Below, in pieces: positions 47,831-58,730 of a DNA stretch of 64,000 nt. This DNA comes from Epiperipatus broadwayi (taxonomy: Eukaryota > Onychophora > Udeonychophora > Euonychophora > Peripatidae). Positions within the stretch are counted from its first letter, which is position 1; each line of letters starts with the position of its first letter. Below the pieces are notes generated by a model. That model was not told the origin of the DNA, ran no database searches, and saw only the letters and a program-made list of their open reading frames with translations. Made by a program: the position numbers and the translations under genes. Where the stretch lies: the NCBI GenBank assembly GCA_028023455.1, contig JAQFVV010013074.1:186001-250000 (forward strand), read 5' to 3'.

Positions 47831-48014
47831 AATAAAAATAATAAATTTAGTGGTATTAAACTATTATAAATAGTCTTTCAATCTGCAGAAGCAGTTTGGT
47901 TAATTTCTTAAACCTGTCTAAACTGCCATTAAATTAACCAAAGTAGTTCTGCAGATTAAAACACTGTTTATAATAGTTTATTACCGTTAAATATTTTATT
48001 TGTATTATGAGATA

Positions 48015-49983
48015 TATCATCATCATCAACCATTATCAATCCACTGCAGGATGAAGGTCTCTCCAAGTTCAATTCATCTTTGCCTATCTTTAGATTCTCT
48101 TCTCCAACACCACCCCTGCATACTTCTTATTTTATCCATCCATCTCACATGTCGTCTCTTTCTGGGTTTTTACAATCTCTTGGAATCCAGTTTAAAATTT
48201 CAATTGTCCATCTATTATCATCTCTTCTAGAAATATGTCCTGCCCAACTCCACTTCAGTTTTTTAATTTTTTCAATGAGGTCAGTAACACCTGTTTGTTC
48301 TTTTACACATACATGGCATTTTTGATCTCTTCTTGTTACTCGCAACATGCATCTCTCCATATGTCTTTGACTTGTCTGAAGTTTCTGTATCGCTCTTCTA
48401 TTAAGTGTCCAAGTCTCAGATCCAAAAGTAAGAACTGGAAAAACACATTTATTATAAACCTTCCTTTTCAAATGCAAAGGCATATTTCCTTTTAGTATCA
48501 AGTTATTTCTACCAAAATCACTCCAACCAAGGCTAATTCTATGATTAATTTCATCCATTATGTTCTCATCTGTATTAATAATCTGACCAAGGTATTTGTA
48601 ACTGTTAACTTTTTCTAATTCATTATAATCAATCTTATTTTCATATTTTGAGAAAATCTATTACTTTAGTCTTTTAACATTTGTCTTTAGTCCTACTTTC
48701 CTACTTTCATCTGATAACTCCTGCAACATTTACTGTAACTCTAAAGCATTATTTGCAAAAACAACTACATCATCATTTATTTTCACTCCTTTAGGTTCCC
48801 ATTTTAATCCACAAAATACTTCTTGCAGCACTGCTGTAAAAAGTTTTGGAGATATGGAGTCACCCTGTCTTATACCCTTTTCAATGTTGATTTTCCTACT
48901 ATCATTATGTAATCTAATTGTTGGTGTCACATTTTTATAAATATTCTTTAAAATATGACAATATCCTGGATCTACACCTTGATGATCCAATGCTTTAATC
49001 ACTGAAGAAATGTTTATAGAATCAAATGCTTTTCATAATCTTGTCATCTCTCTTTTTAGTAATAATGCCATCTTTTTTTCTTATTGCAGATATAAATTTC
49101 CTACCAATACCAAATGTTGTTTTACACTCTTTAGACTTTCATTCACTTCTACAGCTTTCCTTGCTAGTTCACATTTATACTTCCTTATATCATTTTCAAC
49201 TCTTTTCCACACCATTTTACAAAATTCGAGATATTCAATCTTTTTTAATGCATCATTGTTGTATATCCTCATATTCATTCTTTTCTTCATAAATTCTCTA
49301 GTCTCAGTAAAAATTTTATTGATCAATTGCTGCTTTTTTTTACCAGCTATCTTTGTTGCAGTTTTTAAAAGTGTATCAGTTATTTTCCTATTAATGTCAT
49401 TGAATCATGTTCAAAATCTACTAATACTTGAAACCGATTTGTAAGTTCTAATTTAAATTCATTAGAATGTTTCTGAAGATTAGAAATAGCAACTGTAAAT
49501 ATTGTTTTTCTTAATAATTTTTGTCTCTCTAGTTTTGCATTAACATGTATCTTACATCTTACTAATTGATGATCACTTCCTGTGTTGAATTTATTAAGAA
49601 CATTACAATCTTGAAATATGTATTTTCTGTTAGTCAAAATATAATTCAATTCAATTCTGCTGTATCTTTATTTGGATGCTTCCATGTCCATTTCCTTTTA
49701 ACATTTTTCTCAAAAAAAGAATTCATAATATAAAGTTTTTCTTTTCCTGAAAACTCCCAAGTCTATGTCCTCTCTCATTTCTATTACCATAACCAAAATT
49801 ACCTACAGCATTTTCATCTTTCATTTGTTTACCAATTCTAGCATTAAAGTCTCCCATAAAAATTTGTAAATGTTGTTTACTTTGATCAAAAGCCTTTTGT
49901 ACATCCATATAAAATCTTCTGCTACTTCATCATTATGAGAACTTGTTGGGCTATAAACCTGAATTATCTGCATTTGGTATCTG
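48015..49983 (-). pseudogene. RTE-type LINE copy with internal deletion
   Basis: Minus strand, 5'-truncated near 49983 (within the endonuclease, after the YQMQIIQVY block) and ending at the family 3' terminus at about 48015. Endonuclease pieces (GDFNARIG, GSDHQLV) and RT pieces (KGIRQGDSISPKLF, SYKYLGQII region, SETWTLNRRAIQKLQ) remain, broken by several shifts. About 520 bp of RT N-terminal sequence is missing: the linker GIITKKRDDK joins directly to the DYEKAFDSIN palm motif at about 49035, with GAT-like microhomology. The FADD region is also damaged. Otherwise the sequence is close to the 22-25 kb copy. Confidence 0.9.
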
Positions 49984-50233
49984 TATAATATGATTTAAAC
50001 AATATCAGTAATAATCAAAAATCTCAATCTGTTGTCAAGGCAACCACCATTTAACAAAAAAGATGGAAATCATCTTTATCTATGGTCTAATAAATTTATG
50101 TAGACACCAAAAATTGAGTAAAATTATTAATTCAAAGAAATAATCTCATTCATGTATTCAGTAACTCATGGTTTCAATCTACTATGATATAAAAATAATT
50201 AGAAATCAATAAATATTAATATGCATTGATCTA

Positions 50234-50923
50234 AAACAGGCAAAACTCTTCATACTATAGTGTTACTCAGTGCAAGCCAGAGTAATCAATGGATGCAGGA
50301 AGGTTTGTGCATAAAATCCCTACCTAGTCTGAATGAGTAGGCACTAGATAAGGATTTTATGCACAAATCTTCTTGTATCCATTGATTACTCTGCCTTGCA
50401 CTAAGTGGCACTATTGTATGGAGAGTGTTGCCTGTTTTAACAGCTTAGGCAAGCATAAAAATGGTGATCATATGATGTTAGTGATTTAATACCAATCCTG
50501 CCTAATAGGATAGTGGTGGCCATGGTTATTAAAGAACCCAAAACACCAAAATTTATGGGTATTAAACTGAGTTCAGACCTATATGACTATATAAGCTAGT
50601 GATCATGGATTGAAAATATTATTGTGTTTTCAATTTCAGAGTCATACTTTTATAGTTAAGTAGAGATAAAAGATGGCTTCTGGAGAGTTGCATTAGATCC
50701 TAAGATCTAGGTGCAGTGATTTTAGATCCAAGATTCCTCACTGATGAAAGCCACAAGCTAGAAACTAGTCTGAGGATATTGGATGACTAGGCACTATATA
50801 GATTTTATGTACAAATATTTTTGCATCCATTGATAAATCTGGTTTGCACTGAGTGGCACTACTGTATGGATAGTTTTGCCTGTTTTAACAGCTTGAGCAA
50901 GCATAAGAAATGGCGATCACGTG
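50234..50923. mobile_element. Family C composite insertion
   Basis: 690 bp bounded by a perfect 13-bp direct repeat, atgcattgatcta (50221-50233 and 50924-50936). The left part (50234-50470) is a short fold-back with both arms and no hammerhead; the right part carries the long-copy interior (tgggtattaaactgagttcag, gagttgcattagatcctaag), a well-kept hammerhead (50735-50776) and the right arm ending gcataagaaatggcgatcac. The single duplication around both parts suggests they arrived together, as a rearranged or dimeric molecule. Confidence 0.8.
50735..50776 (+). ncRNA. Hammerhead ribozyme-like motif (family C, best copy)
   Basis: TCCTCA (50735-50740), CTGATGA (50741-50747), helix II AGC/GCT with a 5-base loop and one flanking A on each side (50748-50760), GAAAC (50761-50765), palindrome ACTAGT, C at the cleavage position (50770), TGAGGA (50771-50776). 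Helix I is 6 perfect Watson-Crick pairs. In the 17.6 kb copy the 3' strand is TGGGGA, still pairing through a wobble, so the helix looks maintained. The A-A base step under helix II is non-canonical. Confidence 0.65.
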
Positions 50924-50936
50924 ATGCATTGATCTA

Positions 50937-51345
<409 letters not shown>

Positions 51346-51871
51346 TTGAATTTGTTATTACAATATCTTTCATTTAAATGTTATTTTATTTTTGTGTTAA
51401 TTATTTTTGTTGACTTAATATATATATATAATTTTTCAATTAAACGGTATTATAGGTATGTGTGTATATTGTTATGTTAATCACATATTTTATATTGAGT
51501 TTGCTGTTATCTAAGGTTTCAAAGTTTTCGTGCAAATGCTTTGTCGCTTCATGTATCCAATGCTCATATGGCAGTGGCTACTGGAAGTTTATTGTGTATA
51601 TATATTTAAATAATGGAAACTGTATTTTTGTAAACAAATTTCATTTATGTTGTAAGTAAAAAAAATTAAAAAATTATTGCTAAATAAAATTATGTCATTT
51701 AGCAATAAGATTTGTGTGAAATACTGCATAATCCAAATGTAGGAAAGACACAAAATTCCTGATAAATTTTTAACATTTAGATCTACAAAACTGTGAGTTT
51801 TTTATTTAATATATATGTAAAACAACTATAAATAATGTCTTTCTTTTCTGAACTAATATAAAATACGACTG
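51346..51871. other. No gene seen
   Basis: AT-rich DNA; nothing recognised. Confidence 0.55.
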
Positions 51872-52186
51872 TTGATGAAAACATTAACAGAAAAGGTAGT
51901 TTTTAAAAATATATTCAACTTGATTACTGCTAGCATGCTTTCTATTAGATTGGCCCAACATAAATATATATATAGAAAAGAGCCCTTGAAAATAAAGAAT
52001 ACTCATAATATATTTACGGACCACAAATTCGAATTAACAAAAGTAAAAATTATATACATGGAGGGGAAAATTAAGGAGACCTGGGTAATAGCAAATGACC
52101 GTTTCTCAAATAATAGAGAAGACATTTCTCAAATAATAGAAAAGACACAAACATACCGCTCTCAAAGAAGTGGGTCATTTAAATAA
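51872..52186 (+). CDS. Unrecognised 104-codon open frame, doubtful
   Basis: The frame contains a polar, lysine-rich stretch and the segment YMEGKIKETWVIANDRFSNN, followed by SQIIEKTQTYRSQRSGSFK and a stop. Its composition is less hydrophobic than chance frames nearby, and it contains a short internal nucleotide repeat (tttctcaaataatagagaag twice). The first in-frame codon offered is a TTG; an ATG lies one codon later. No family recognised and no splice or promoter evidence. Confidence 0.15.
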   Translation: MMKTLTEKVVFKNIFNLITASMLSIRLAQHKYIYRKEPLKIKNTHNIFTDHKFELTKVKIIYMEGKIKETWVIANDRFSNNREDISQIIEKTQTYRSQRSGSFK

Positions 52187-54621
52187 ATTTTAATATTTTG
52201 AATAGCTAATTAGTCACTACCTATACATTGTACTATTAAGTCGTGTTACTACAAGCTATGAATATGATATATATATATATGTTATAGTGAAAATATGCTA
52301 GGCAGTAATAAAGTTGATTTTTATAAAAAAAAAAAAAAATCCCTTTTTGTGGATGTTTTCATTAACACTCGTGTGTTATATACGTAAGACTATACAAAAT
52401 TATTTTTTTTTACAAGAGATAATTAATCTTCATACTTTTAAAACTAATTATTTTAATTAAACAGAAGTCTACCTAAATATTTATTTAGAATAATAGCAAC
52501 AAAATGTCAAGTAATTTTATTTATACAGAAAATTAATTTAACACAAGAATAAAAAGTTATAAATTTGTTGAGAAGGGAGTACTTTTGTTTTCGACTTGGG
52601 TACATTATATTTATACAGGTATAAACGTGTGTGTGCGTTACTAATAACATTTAGTTTTTAAATCAGTAATTCACAATGTAAGCTTGGAGCAATATCAATA
52701 CATGCTAATTTTATTTGCTTTCTCGTCATTGGAGAACAGGCTTAACATTATTCGTTTCTCAAAGAATGAGTATTCAAACACAGATTAACTTCAAAGTTTA
52801 AAAGTCTGAGCCAAACCAATTAACCTTTATAACTACGCATATGACCTGAGGTTAGCCAAACGTTATTTTAGTATTCTCAATTTTAGTTATCTGAAGACAC
52901 CTTTGACTTTTTAGCAAAAGAACATCATGTGATAGCATTTGTTTTTATTGATATTTTTAATTTAGTTTCGAATTAACATTTTATAAGATAAAGATCCGTT
53001 TAAAAAAAAAATTCTCACCGTATATATGTCGTAATGGTGGCTGATGTTATGACCCGCAAAACGATCGATTGACGTAATTGAAATAACTTTTAACTTTGCT
53101 AGCTGTAACAGAAGTTGAGAATTAATGAAAAAAACATTTTTATCAATAACGACAAGAAATCAATGCATATGTTATGTAGAAATATAGTTTATCTCTTTAC
53201 TATAAGCGTTTTAAAACACACGCATCTCCGGGTCTGACTGATGATATGAATAGTGACAGTTTGTTTCATACCATCATAGATTATTTTTAACATTTTCCAT
53301 GCTAAAAATACCTTGAATACATTTGAAAACATTCTTGTGATTCATGACGTCAGATTCACAGTGTTAATCATTTCAAATACTTCAGTTGTACTTTTGTTAA
53401 GTTTAAAACAAAATTTAATGTTAATATGTTATTCTGTCATAAATTACGATATAAACCACACTGTTACATGTCATCGCATGATTTCGACATTTTAACATCT
53501 TCAAACATTTGTGGTGAATAGGTAATGCATTGATTCACAGATGGAGCTGTAGGCAGTTCAGAAAAAGAATCAGCAGACCACTAATATATGCTGGTGTCTA
53601 TTAATGCAATATAAGTCAATATTTTAGACCATCACTACAAATATGAATTAAATTCAAAAAGAAGAAAGATAATTTTATTGCAGACTTATTCATAAAATAT
53701 AAAACTTGAAAAATAAATTAAATTATTCCAGCTTGAACGATATTAAATATAAGAATTTGAATAGATAAGTGATGAAGGATGCTCATTGGGGATAAATACC
53801 AATGGATAAGGTTTTCAAAAATATTCAAAATCTACCTGCTGTCCAATCTTACATCTAATTTATTTTCAAATTGCTCCATTGCATTCTATGAACCACAATT
53901 TAAACTGAAATTTTAAAACATTCCTGAACCGACCATCGTTGGAATAAAAAATCATCAATGCAAAGTCTTATTCATTTCAAGATAATCACGAGTTTGATGA
54001 CTGGATTAAATGTGTGGATAATAATGGGAACCATAAAAAAAGTTTCATAAATGAAGCTTTTTTATTATTAGAGTGTTTTTGCGACTACATATAAAAAGAC
54101 TTTGACAGAGAATAAATTGTAAAATTAATTTAAATAATGAAGTGCTTTTAGCACTTTACGGTCATAACTATGGTTATCCATACAGCATTGCACCATTAAC
54201 ATTAAAACTAAATATTTTTTTACTTATTTGAGACTTGTAAGTTCTCTGAATCATCACATGATAAACTATTTTGAGTTTCCTCTTATTGTCATTTCTTTCC
54301 ATAAATTATCTATCCACGACCATATTCTTTTTCATAATTATTAAATTCTGTGCATTTGTAAAATTAGTTTCACCCTTTCTGTTCATAAGCAAATGTTGCA
54401 TCATTATATTCATCAAATTCATTTCCCCCATAGCACCCATTTGGACAATCCAAGTCGTTAGACCCCAATTAACATTTTCATAAGTATCCTAAAGTCTTAA
54501 TAGAAATTATCTACACACATAATTCCAATTTTATTTCCAGTACTTGGTATCTCTGAAAATAATGTACATTTAATGCCATTATATATATATATATTAATTC
54601 TAATATTTTCACGGATAAAAG
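52187..54621. other. No gene seen
   Basis: AT-rich DNA with sporadic open frames of up to 70 codons lacking recognisable domains. Nothing repeated elsewhere in the window was noticed. Confidence 0.55.
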
Positions 54622-54817
54622 ATGTCATATTATTATTACTATTTGCGGGATATTCCGTGTAGTGAAAAAGCTAAATGCTGACGTTTCAGTACAATATCAA
54701 GTACCTTCCTCAGATCGAGGACGCTCTGAGGAAGGTACTTGATATTGTACTGAAACGTCAGCATTTAGCTTTTTCACTACACGGAATATCCCGCAAATAG
54801 TAATAATAATATGACAT
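54622..54817. mobile_element. Perfect 93-bp-arm fold-back carrying two hammerhead-like cores
   Basis: Arms 54622-54714 and 54725-54817 are exact reverse complements over 93 bp around a 10-base loop. Each arm, read outward, holds CTGAGGA (plus 54726-54732; minus 54707-54713), helix II GGTAC/GTACT with loop TTGATATT, GAAAC (plus 54752-54756), palindrome ACGT, C at the cleavage position, then AGC, which can pair with GCT next to the plus-strand core. As in family A, one extra A precedes helix II. No coding; no clear target duplication. Confidence 0.8.
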
Positions 54818-54866
54818 ATATATATAATATTACGAATAGATGTCTGTATTTCTCAAAATAACATAC

Positions 54867-55082
54867 GTAAATTTATAAATAAATATTGGAAAATACAGTA
54901 CTTAAAAGTTTATAAAAAATATATCTATAAATGTCACTTAGGAGCGCTTTCAACTATCCTTGAAGTTTTGTAGTTGACAGCAACTACAAGGATAGTTGAA
55001 AGCGCTCCTAAGTGACGTTTATAGATATATTTTTTATAAACTTTTAAGTATTGTATTTTCTAATATTTATTTATAAATTTAC
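54867..55082. repeat. Inverted repeat, ~96-bp arms
   Basis: Arms about 54867-54962 and 54987-55082 pair with three mismatches; an inner tagttg/caacta pair closes a small second stem. The arms contain cacttaggagcgctttcaac. No hammerhead boxes found. It starts only 49 bp after the preceding perfect fold-back. Confidence 0.85.
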
Positions 55083-56039
55083 ATATAAATATAATTTAGA
55101 AAATTCACTAGAATGATACTACAAAAAAATTTAAAATGCCTATATAAAATTGAAGACTAATATCCTTTGCTATATCCAGTTTATATTGTTTTATTATACA
55201 TATTACTTCGTTTAAAACATTTTTAAATGCATAACCATCAAGTGAAATATATATATTGTGATGATCGCACATACTGCGGTCACACATATAGATATTTAAC
55301 ATTTAAAGAATGTTAAATATTGTGCTTGGGTTATAAAAAAAAAGTGAGTTTAAAAAAAATTACAAAACAAAGAAATGTTTAAGTAAAAAAGAGAGGGAAT
55401 TAGAATCGAGACGATTCTTATCTTTTACCCTTCAAAGTTCAGATTTTAAAAAAAAGAATAGAAATATTAAAGTTAAAAATATCGATATCATGTGTTTAAT
55501 GTAAGATTAAAAAAATGAGAAATGAAATATAAATAAAATAGAAACTTAATGATATTTTTAAAAAAGCCATAGTTGGGGAGTGTACTAAAATGTAAGTAAA
55601 ATTTAGAATGCAACGAAAAGATAAAGATCTGGTCTTAAAATTACACATTTTGACGAAAATGAAATGCATATGTGAATGTATGAATAAAGAGAGTAAGATT
55701 TATTTCATGACAAATGAAATAATTTATTTAAAGAAAATGATTGAGAAATAAATGTAAAATATTATATTACAAAATTATATCAAATTATAAGTAATTTTGT
55801 ATAAGTTGCTGAAAGCATTGTAAAGTAAAAGGGTGTGAAAGGAAAACCCAGCAAGAGATCAAGATAAGGAAGGAATTTGAAAAATAAAGAACATTAATTA
55901 ATTAATTGGAAAACAGTATTGGTGAGACTTCAGTGAAGACACTGCTCTGATAAGAAGCAGAGAAATATAATAGAAAGCAGACATGAAAGTTAAATTGGAG
56001 AACATGAAAACAAACTATAACCTAAGGGAAGCTTCAAGG
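55083..56039. other. No gene seen
   Basis: A-rich non-coding DNA; nothing recognised. Confidence 0.55.
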
Positions 56040-56280
56040 ATGTGTGGCTAAGGGCCAGTCACGATCGCCGGTCGATCCAGACTTCCGTGCTATAATGGTT
56101 CGCATCTCGATGTAACAACTGCCGACGTAGAGCCTGCCAAGAGTTCGTTTTTGCCTTGCCTTGATGCCCACAATACGGAGAAGTTCCAACAATCAAATCT
56201 AACCGAAGAGCGACCGTTTCCTACTAATGAAGTGGAAAATTTCCACGGGATGGTCAACAAGACGCCAAGTGTATTCAAAG
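56040..56280. other. GC-richer island, unknown
   Basis: A sharp-edged block of about 240 bp with normal base composition in AT-rich DNA, containing CpGs (ggccagtcacgatcgccggt). The minus strand has an open frame (56090-56278, about 62 codons, VRFDCWNFSVLWASRQGKNE), continuing past a stop as HGSLDRPAIVTGP. I do not recognise it; a fragment of a transposon or a host exon are both possible. Confidence 0.3.
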
Positions 56281-56689
56281 ACTTAATGACCTAGGTAATT
56301 ATGAATAATACCTTTTATATAACTTATGTGCACATACCTTTTAAATTTAATGCAATTGCCAATCCCACATATAATGAGATAGACATTAATTAGACTCTTT
56401 TAATATTTGAAATGAGTATAAAGGGATAATTTATTTCCACAGATTGCAATCATTTATAGAATCATCTATTGTATTTTAGTTGTTTTTTGTAGTATTATAG
56501 CATAATCTGTTTTTTTTATATTGAGTGTTTCTTTTATTATAATTTATTGTATTAAATATCTTTTATTTATGTAAAATCTGTTTCGTCTCTTTCTTTGCCA
56601 CTTCCAAAAAATAATATAATCTTAGGGTTGGGAAATAATTATTATTCATTTGAGTACTTAATTAACACGTGAAGCTAGTGGTGCAGTAT

Positions 56690-56965
56690 TTGATCCCATT
56701 AAATTTATAATTATCCAAGCGCTGTAACTCTGTTAAGTCTTACAGCAGTTGGGAGAAGGTTGACCGGGAAATATAATCTGGGGCTATACCCGTATAGCAT
56801 ATAGGTTCGGTCAAGTGCAGATATAGACTCGTTTATGTCCGTATTTTCTCTCTGCTTGTGGTAGCAGAAAGTGGGCGATCTTGAATTATAAGAATTCCCC
56901 ATTATATCTATATAAAAGGGAAGTTTAAGCCTTTCGATCGTCGGGTTTCCGTTACAATATATATA
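56690..56965 (-). other. GC-richer island with open minus-strand frame
   Basis: About 270 bp. The minus strand reads GNSYNSRSPTFCYHKQRENTDINESI and then YGYSPRLYFPVNLLPTAVRLN to about 56711. The FP-x-LLPTAVRLN-like ending vaguely resembles the extreme C-terminus of some LINE polymerases (SFFPRTVRLWN-type), but this is weak. It ends against a TA-rich tract at 56957. Confidence 0.3.
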
Positions 56966-57004
56966 TAAATGCATATATATATATATTGTCTGTTCAAAAC
57001 AATG

Positions 57005-57172
57005 TAATTAGAAGAGCTTGAACTCAGACTTTCAAGCTCCTTACAGCTATACACTCTATCTTATACAACCAATACACATAACAACATACATATAAAAAAG
57101 GTAAATGATCACCAATATATATATATTTCATACTGAACCAGCACTCATCAGTTGGTCCACATCACCATCACT

Positions 57173-57175
<3 letters not shown>
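57005..57175 (-). mobile_element. Family B hammerhead element, partial copy
   Basis: Minus strand: ggaccaac, hammerhead (57111-57156), gatcatttacc, the atgttgttatgtgtattggt segment, and the tRNA-like end gagcttgaaagtctgagttc near 57028-57050. The 5' part is replaced by a (CA)n tract and LINE sequence. Confidence 0.75.
57111..57156 (-). ncRNA. Hammerhead ribozyme-like motif (family B, intact core)
   Basis: Minus strand: ACCAA (57152-57156), CTGATGA (57145-57151), helix II GTGCT/AGTAT, 5 pairs including two G-T wobbles with loop GGTTC (57130-57144), GAAA (57126-57129), a TA-rich 10-base palindrome, A at the cleavage position, and TTGGT (57111-57115) giving a 5-bp helix I. Both core boxes and all helices fit, with no extra bases. 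This is the family B copy most likely to have been active. Confidence 0.68.

Positions 57176-57203
<28 letters not shown>
57174..57203. repeat. (CA)n(TA)n microsatellite
   Basis: About 24 bp of CA followed by a short TA run, at the junction of family B and the truncated LINE. Confidence 0.9.
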
Positions 57204-57207
<4 letters not shown>

Positions 57208-58730
57208 TACATCTTCTGAATTGCCCAGAATTTTAAATGAAGAAGTGAGACACGCAATTAAATGTATGAAGAAAGGAAAGGCTCTAGGTAATGATGGAAT
57301 TATAATTGATATATTAAAAGAAGCAGGTGAAGAAATAGAAAATTTTTTAGCAAAGTTATATACCAAATGTCTAAATGATAATGATGTACTGGATGATTGG
57401 AAGAATGCAGTAATAATATTAATATTTAAAAAAGGTGATGAAGAAGATATTAGAAATTACAGACCTATCAGCCTTTTATCAGTTTTATATAAAATTTTTA
57501 CCAAGATAATTACAACTTGTTTACAGAGAACATTGGATTGCACCAACCAAGAGAACAAGCTGGATTTAAAAGTGGTTTTAGTACAGTAGATCATATCCAG
57601 GTGTTGAAAAAAGTTATAGAAAGGACGAATGAATATGAGTTGTCATTATGTTTTGGATTTGTAGATTATGAAAAGGTATTTGATTCTATAAACATTTCTT
57701 CAGTGATTAAAGCATTGGATCATCAAGGTATAGATCCAGGATATTGTTATATTTTGAAGAATATTTATAAAAATGCAACAGCAACAATTACATTACATAA
57801 TGATACTGGTAAAGTTAACATTGAGAAAGGTGTAAGACAAGGTAACTCCATATCTCCAAAACTTTTTACAGCAGTGCTGCAAGAAGTATTTTGTGGATTA
57901 AAATGGGAAACTAAAAGAGTGAAAATAAATGGAGATTATTAAAGTCATTTAGATTTCGCAGATGATGTAGTTGTTTTTGTCAATAATGCTTCAGAGCTGC
58001 AGGATATGTTGCAGGAATTATCAGATGAAAGTAGGAAAGTAGGACTAAAGATAAATGTTAAAAAGACTAAAGTAATGTTTAATCAATTTGCTCAAAATAT
58101 GAAAATAAAGATTGATTGTGATGAATTAGAAGAAGTTAATAGTTACAAATACCTTGGTCAGATTATTAATACAGATGGAAACATAATGGAAGAAATTAAT
58201 CGTAGAATTAAACTTGGTTAGAGTGCTTTTGGTAGAAATAACTTGATACTAAAAGGAAATATGCCTATGTGTTTGAAAAGGAAGTTTTTTTTAACAATTG
58301 TGTTTTATCAGTTCTTACTTATGGATCTGAGACTTGGACACTTAACAGAACAGCAATACAGAGACTTCAGATCACTCAAAGAAGTATGGAGAGATGTATG
58401 TTGGGAGTAACAAGAAGAGATTGAAAACGCAATGTACGGGTAAGAGAACAAACAGGTGTTACTGACCTCATTGAAAAAATTAAAAGATTGAAGTGGAGTT
58501 GGGCTGGACATATTGCTAGAAGAGATGATAATAGATGGACAATTGAAATTTTAAAGTGAATTTCAAGAGATTGTAAAAGACCCAGAAAGAGACTACATGT
58601 GAGATGGATGGATGAAATAAGAAAGTGTGGAGGGGTGATGTGGAGAAGAGAAGCTAAAGATCAGAGAAGATGGATTAAACTTGGAGAGACCTTCATCCTG
58701 CAGTGGATTGATAATGGTTGATGATATATA
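57204..58730 (+). pseudogene. RTE-type LINE, 5'-truncated RT copy
   Basis: Begins inside the RT region at [18 protein letters not shown] and runs to the family 3' end (ggattgataatggttgatg). Motifs kept: [44 protein letters not shown] (GD changed to GN) and DFADDVVVF. Damage: a frameshift near 57535, TAA at 57940, stops near 58219 and 58424, and a small deletion in the KRMVFNK region. Very similar to 22144-23718, so a fairly recent but dead insertion. The 5' end abuts a (CA)n(TA)n microsatellite. Confidence 0.92.

Noticed and set aside
48000-49444. Plus-strand open frames up to 144 codons
   Set aside because: Antisense shadows of the decayed minus-strand LINE copy.
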